Shown here piece by piece: positions 61,317 to 64,000 of a stretch of DNA of 64,000 bases. Below the pieces are notes generated by a model that did no database searches, had not been told where the DNA came from, and saw only the letters and a list, made by a program, of their open reading frames with translations. Every line of letters begins with the position of its first letter. Position 1 is the first letter of the stretch. The position numbers and the translations under genes are program-made. Origin of the DNA: UBA4465 sp002292365 (lineage in GTDB: Bacteria > Bacteroidota > Bacteroidia > Cytophagales > Cyclobacteriaceae). Location of the stretch: the NCBI GenBank assembly GCA_943788615.1, contig CALSQY010000001.1, positions 1,116,001-1,180,000 on the forward strand, in the 5' to 3' direction.

Positions 61317-62201
61317 ATGAAAGACCTTCGTGTGGCTCTCGTACAAGCGGCACCTGTACTCTTTGATTTATCCGGGACTTTGGAGAAAGTGGATGGCTTA
61401 CTTGGCCAAGCAAAATCCAAAGGTGCTGAATTTGTTCTTTTTCCAGAGGCCTTCATTTCGGCATATCCAAGAGGTATTACCTTTGGTACGGTTGTGGGAA
61501 GCAGGTCTAAAATGGGTCGTGCCATGTGGCAACGCTACCACGATAGTTCGCTAGATTTGAATGCTCAAGCGTTTCTTGATTTGGCTAACATTGTAAAGAA
61601 AAACGGTACTTACTGTTGTATTGGTGTGATAGAGCGGGTGCGGTCAGGGACTTTGTACTGTACCATACTGTATTTTGATCCTGAGGGTAAATGTATAGGT
61701 AAGCATCGGAAAATTAAGCCAACAGCTGCAGAACGTATTGTTTGGGGTGAGGGTGATGGGTCTGATTTACTTATTTATGATACTCCTCTTGGTAAAATAG
61801 GAGGGCTTATTTGTTGGGAGAATTACATGCCTCAGGCGAGAATGCGCCTCTATGATCAAGAGATAGAAATTTATGTAGCACCGACGGCTGATCATCGTGA
61901 TAGTTGGCAACATACCATTCGTCATATTGCTATGGAAGGGAGATGTTTTGTACTCAGCTGCAACCAATTCGTCACTCGCGAGGATTACCCTTTGGATCTA
62001 CCTGGAGAGGCAGTGGAAAAATTACCCGATATCTTATCAAGAGGGGGGAGCACAATAATTGACCCTTTGGGCAATTTATTGGTTGACCCTTTATGGGATG
62101 TGGAGGGGATTATTTATGCCAATTTGTCCAGTGATCTGCTCATTCAATCAAAAATGGATTTTGATGTGAAGGGCCATTATGCAAGAAAGGATCTCTTTTG
62201 A
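61317..62201 (+). CDS. nitrilase / carbon-nitrogen hydrolase
   Basis: A 294-residue nitrilase-branch hydrolase. The catalytic triad is visible: Glu44 in LFPEAFISAYP, Lys132 in HRKIKPT and Cys166 in GGLICWENYMP. The conserved WGEGDGSD is typical of true nitrilases rather than amidases. It would hydrolyse a nitrile to an acid and ammonia, in the cytoplasm. It is transcribed away from ssrA and stands alone. Length is slightly shorter than many nitrilases (~330). Confidence 0.9.
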   Translation: MKDLRVALVQAAPVLFDLSGTLEKVDGLLGQAKSKGAEFVLFPEAFISAYPRGITFGTVVGSRSKMGRAMWQRYHDSSLDLNAQAFLDLANIVKKNGTYCCIGVIERVRSGTLYCTILYFDPEGKCIGKHRKIKPTAAERIVWGEGDGSDLLIYDTPLGKIGGLICWENYMPQARMRLYDQEIEIYVAPTADHRDSWQHTIRHIAMEGRCFVLSCNQFVTREDYPLDLPGEAVEKLPDILSRGGSTIIDPLGNLLVDPLWDVEGIIYANLSSDLLIQSKMDFDVKGHYARKDLF

Positions 62202-62346
62202 TAACGCTTATTTGCTAAAGCGATATTTTTTACTTCGCAGGGCTAGAAATTCATTTTGAATCAGGGTGCAGATGCTTATTTGAGAAAGGTTCAGCAGTAT
62301 TTTTAATTTTTTGAGCAAGTGATTCGCCGCTACCTTAGTCAGTAAT

Positions 62347-62451
62347 AAAAAAAAAGAGCTCTCCAAGTGTGAACTAAAAAGAACCCTTTTACCAACCATA
62401 AATCTTTTCAAAAATATTTCAATAAAATAAATACTATGTAACATTTGTTAC
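62347..62451 (-). ncRNA. candidate small RNA/leader unit, copy 1
   Basis: Minus-strand order: palindrome GTAAC-N4-GTTAC (62438-62451), then a TANNTTTG promoter-like box (TATTTTTG), then GATTTATGGTTGGTAA (ATG at 62399), then a hairpin (62380-62386 with 62356-62362) and a U run (62347-62355). This is the order of a complete transcription unit of about 55 nt. A 78-codon frame overlaps it, but it lacks coding character. Nothing is transcribed after it on the same strand. See copy 2. Confidence 0.5.
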
Positions 62452-62559
62452 TTTAAAATTAATCAGTATCAGATTTCAGATGAGATGATGTAATCTTATC
62501 GACGATGAGATCAATAAAAAAATCAATACCGGTAGGTTAGGACATTTTATATAATTATT

Positions 62560-62668
62560 AAAAAAAAAAGGGTCCTCTAAGCTATAAACTTAAAAAGAAC
62601 CCCTTACCAACCATAAATCATTGTAAATATGATATTTTTAAAAAGAATAAATGTAACTCTTGTTACAT
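62560..62668 (-). ncRNA. candidate small RNA/leader unit, copy 2
   Basis: Same architecture as copy 1: perfect palindrome ATGTAAC-N4-GTTACAT (62651-62668), exactly the same 39-base distance from the palindrome core to ATG (62614), the same block GATTTATGGTTGGTAA, and a hairpin (62596-62602 with 62570-62576) followed by ten U (62560-62569). The mini-frame here reads MVGKGFFLSL and stops. Equal spacing and compensating terminator changes argue for a functional pair rather than chance. Confidence 0.5.
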
Positions 62669-62830
62669 AATAAATAAAAAATATGGTTTTTTTTCATTTG
62701 TTATTCCTTTGTCAATGAAATAGGGCATCGGATCATTTGGGATGATCAAACTGTGATCATCTGTCGTTTCTAATGGAGGAAGGAATCTAAGCTTTATGCG
62801 AATAGATAATTTGTGATTTATTCTTTAGGT

Positions 62831-62870
62831 AATCTTGGATTCTTCCCCATGAGGGGGGGGATCCAAGATT
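62831..62870. terminator. strong hairpin with G-run
   Basis: AATCTTGGAT (62831-62840) pairs exactly with ATCCAAGATT (62861-62870), with TTCCCC/GAGGGG inside and a G8 run. The plus side is followed by a T-rich TATTTAATTG, so it may end a plus-strand transcript, but no gene precedes it. I see nothing further in 62871-63105. Confidence 0.4.
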
Positions 62871-63105
62871 TATTTAATTGTTTGCCTAGGAAAATCATTT
62901 GCCGTTTAAGGAAATGATGAAGCTTTTAAAATAAATTTTAAAAAATAACAACTACGTTGAGGCTACCATTATTTGAATGAGGTCTTGCTTTAATCATATT
63001 TTTTGCTTGCGTTATGTCTCCCTTAAATGTAAAAACACTACTTTTTTACCAAAATCTTGACTTTTTTTGAAGGTACTCTGGCAGAAACATGATTTTCTAT
63101 ATTAA

Positions 63106-64000
63106 TTATTGAGCAATTTGTTGAATCAGCTTCCATAGCTTTTCAACATGATGCCTTTGAATATGAGTCTGACCCGTAACTACACGAAGGACGTATTGAT
63201 GATTTACCTTAGTATGGGTAATATAGGCTTTGCCAGAAGCATTGACGGCGGTTAAAATGTGTGCGTTCAGGGCATTATTTTTTTCCAAATCAGCGTATTT
63301 AACACATCTAAATACGACCAAACTCAAGACTCTATCCACAACCATTTCAAAGTCGGGGTGATGTATAACTTGTTGCTCTAGCCACGCAGCAAGCGAAATA
63401 TGTTCCTTGATTTTGATCCGGATGCCAGAAGCACCGTATTCTCGGATCACAAACCATAACTTCAATGCCCTAAACCTACGTCCAAGCGGTATACCCCAAT
63501 CTCTGTAATCATTTACTTTCCCTCTTGTATTTGTTTTTAGGTATTCAGGCAGTATTTGAAAGGTTTGAATTAAGGCTTCTTTGTCTTTGACAAAATAAGC
63601 GGTACAGTCAAAATTAGTAAACATCCACTTATGAGGATTAAAAAGATAAGTATCTGCTTTTTCTATTCCTTTTAGAAAATGTCTGTATTCGGGAAGAACA
63701 AAGGCGGCTCCAGCATAAGCCGCATCAACATGATGCCACACATTATATTTAATGGCAATATCAGCAATGGCTTCCAGCGGATCCATAGCTGTCGTACCTG
63801 TTGTACCCAGTGTGGTAATGATACAACAAGGAATTTTACCCAATGCTAAATCGGTTTTAATAGCTTCTTCCAATAAATAGGGCAAAAGGGCCATTTCGTC
63901 ATCTACGGGAATTTTAACTAAGTTATCTAATCCAATACCTGCAATTTTTACTGATTTATCTATTGAGCTGTGGGTCTGAGCGGAACAATAAACCCTTAAT
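63106..64000 (-). CDS. PLP-dependent aromatic-L-amino-acid-type decarboxylase (5' truncated)
   Basis: This is the C-terminal ~298 codons of a group II PLP decarboxylase; the frame runs through to the right edge. Visible motifs are SAQTHSSIDK (about 5-15 from the edge), HVDAAYAGAA with the PLP-contacting Asp, and NPHKWMFTNFDCTA with the Lys that forms the Schiff base. The C-terminal part (RALKLWFVIREYG, LSLVVFRCV) is also typical. Relatives act on tryptophan, tyrosine, DOPA or phenylalanine; the exact amino acid cannot be told. The start lies outside the window. Confidence 0.88.
   Translation of the reverse strand, partial: LRVYCSAQTHSSIDKSVKIAGIGLDNLVKIPVDDEMALLPYLLEEAIKTDLALGKIPCCIITTLGTTGTTAMDPLEAIADIAIKYNVWHHVDAAYAGAAFVLPEYRHFLKGIEKADTYLFNPHKWMFTNFDCTAYFVKDKEALIQTFQILPEYLKTNTRGKVNDYRDWGIPLGRRFRALKLWFVIREYGASGIRIKIKEHISLAAWLEQQVIHHPDFEMVVDRVLSLVVFRCVKYADLEKNNALNAHILTAVNASGKAYITHTKVNHQYVLRVVTGQTHIQRHHVEKLWKLIQQIAQ

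Noticed and set aside
62208..62444. 78-codon minus-strand frame with MVGKRVLFSSHL
   Set aside because: It runs through the terminator-like hairpin and promoter-like elements of the small RNA candidate and has no domain or coding bias I can see.

Overview
The window looks like a chromosome segment of a low-GC, probably marine member of the Bacteroidota (my guess is Saprospiria or a relative). The evidence is FucP/mutarotase sugar catabolism, ECF sigma operons of Bacteroidota layout, flavobacterium-type carotenoid genes, small conserved families of Bacteroidota light-response clusters, and a tmRNA tag GEDSYAMAA. Taxonomy is inference; no rRNA gene is present.

Layout. (1) 1-4053, plus strand: non-phosphorylating L-fucose catabolism (lactonase-type amidohydrolase, L-fucose dehydrogenase-type SDR broken by one base, FucP permease, mutarotase, L-lactate dehydrogenase-type flavoenzyme). 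(2) 4133-6149, minus: core-MetE-like methyltransferase and an NAD-dependent epimerase. (3) 6682-9023: MBOAT acyltransferase plus SGNH-like partner. (4) 9062-11393: mannonate dehydratase and a class I fructose-bisphosphatase with a frameshift, an in-frame stop and a changed signature residue. (5) 11489-16815, minus: beta-oxidation operon (FadJ, FadI, acyl-CoA dehydrogenase). (6) 17193-19612: ECF sigma factor, one-TM protein, secreted beta-rich protein. (7) 19685-22455, minus: GH16 glucanase lipoprotein and sugar:H+ symporter. (8) 22704-41605: a large light-response and photoprotection cluster. It has carotenoid genes to zeaxanthin (crtI, crtB, unknown, crtZ, crtYcd), a CPD photolyase, an SDR/DUF2867 protein, GPx, an ABC1 kinase, a TetR regulator, an SRPBCC protein, a B12-binding LitR/CarH-type photoreceptor regulator, a CDP-alcohol phosphatidyltransferase and a GH30 enzyme. 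It ends with an operon of three more photolyase/cryptochrome relatives, a flavin reductase and three tiny conserved proteins, one of which (DUF2256, 47 aa) overlaps both its neighbours. (9) 42049-53700, minus: DUF885 protein, IorAB-type molybdenum hydroxylase, and a Planctomycetes-like set (cytochrome c/CHB protein, DUF1501, DUF1549/DUF1553, NHL propeller).

(10) 53701-55324 is gene-poor, with decayed coding fragments, two small membrane proteins and a long hairpin. (11) 55325-60808 is a small integrative element inserted in the 3' end of ssrA (tmRNA, minus strand, 60788-61185). A 23-bp direct repeat marks both junctions and each copy is followed by a terminator in ssrA orientation. The element has a tyrosine recombinase, an unknown protein, an excisionase-like HTH protein, a replication-like protein and a cargo module (secreted protein, TSP3/BspA-like lipoprotein, tiny membrane protein) bracketed by a second, ~52-bp imperfect direct repeat.

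(12) 61317-64000: nitrilase, a 900-bp non-coding stretch, and the 3' part of a PLP-dependent decarboxylase. The non-coding stretch holds two paralogous minus-strand units, each with a GTAAC-N4-GTTAC palindrome at exactly the same distance from a shared 16-nt block and then an intrinsic terminator. They are the best candidates here for undescribed small RNAs or leader-type regulators. The most testable other oddities are the loss of Fe-S ligand cysteines in the FeS-BCP-like photolyase and the broken fbp.
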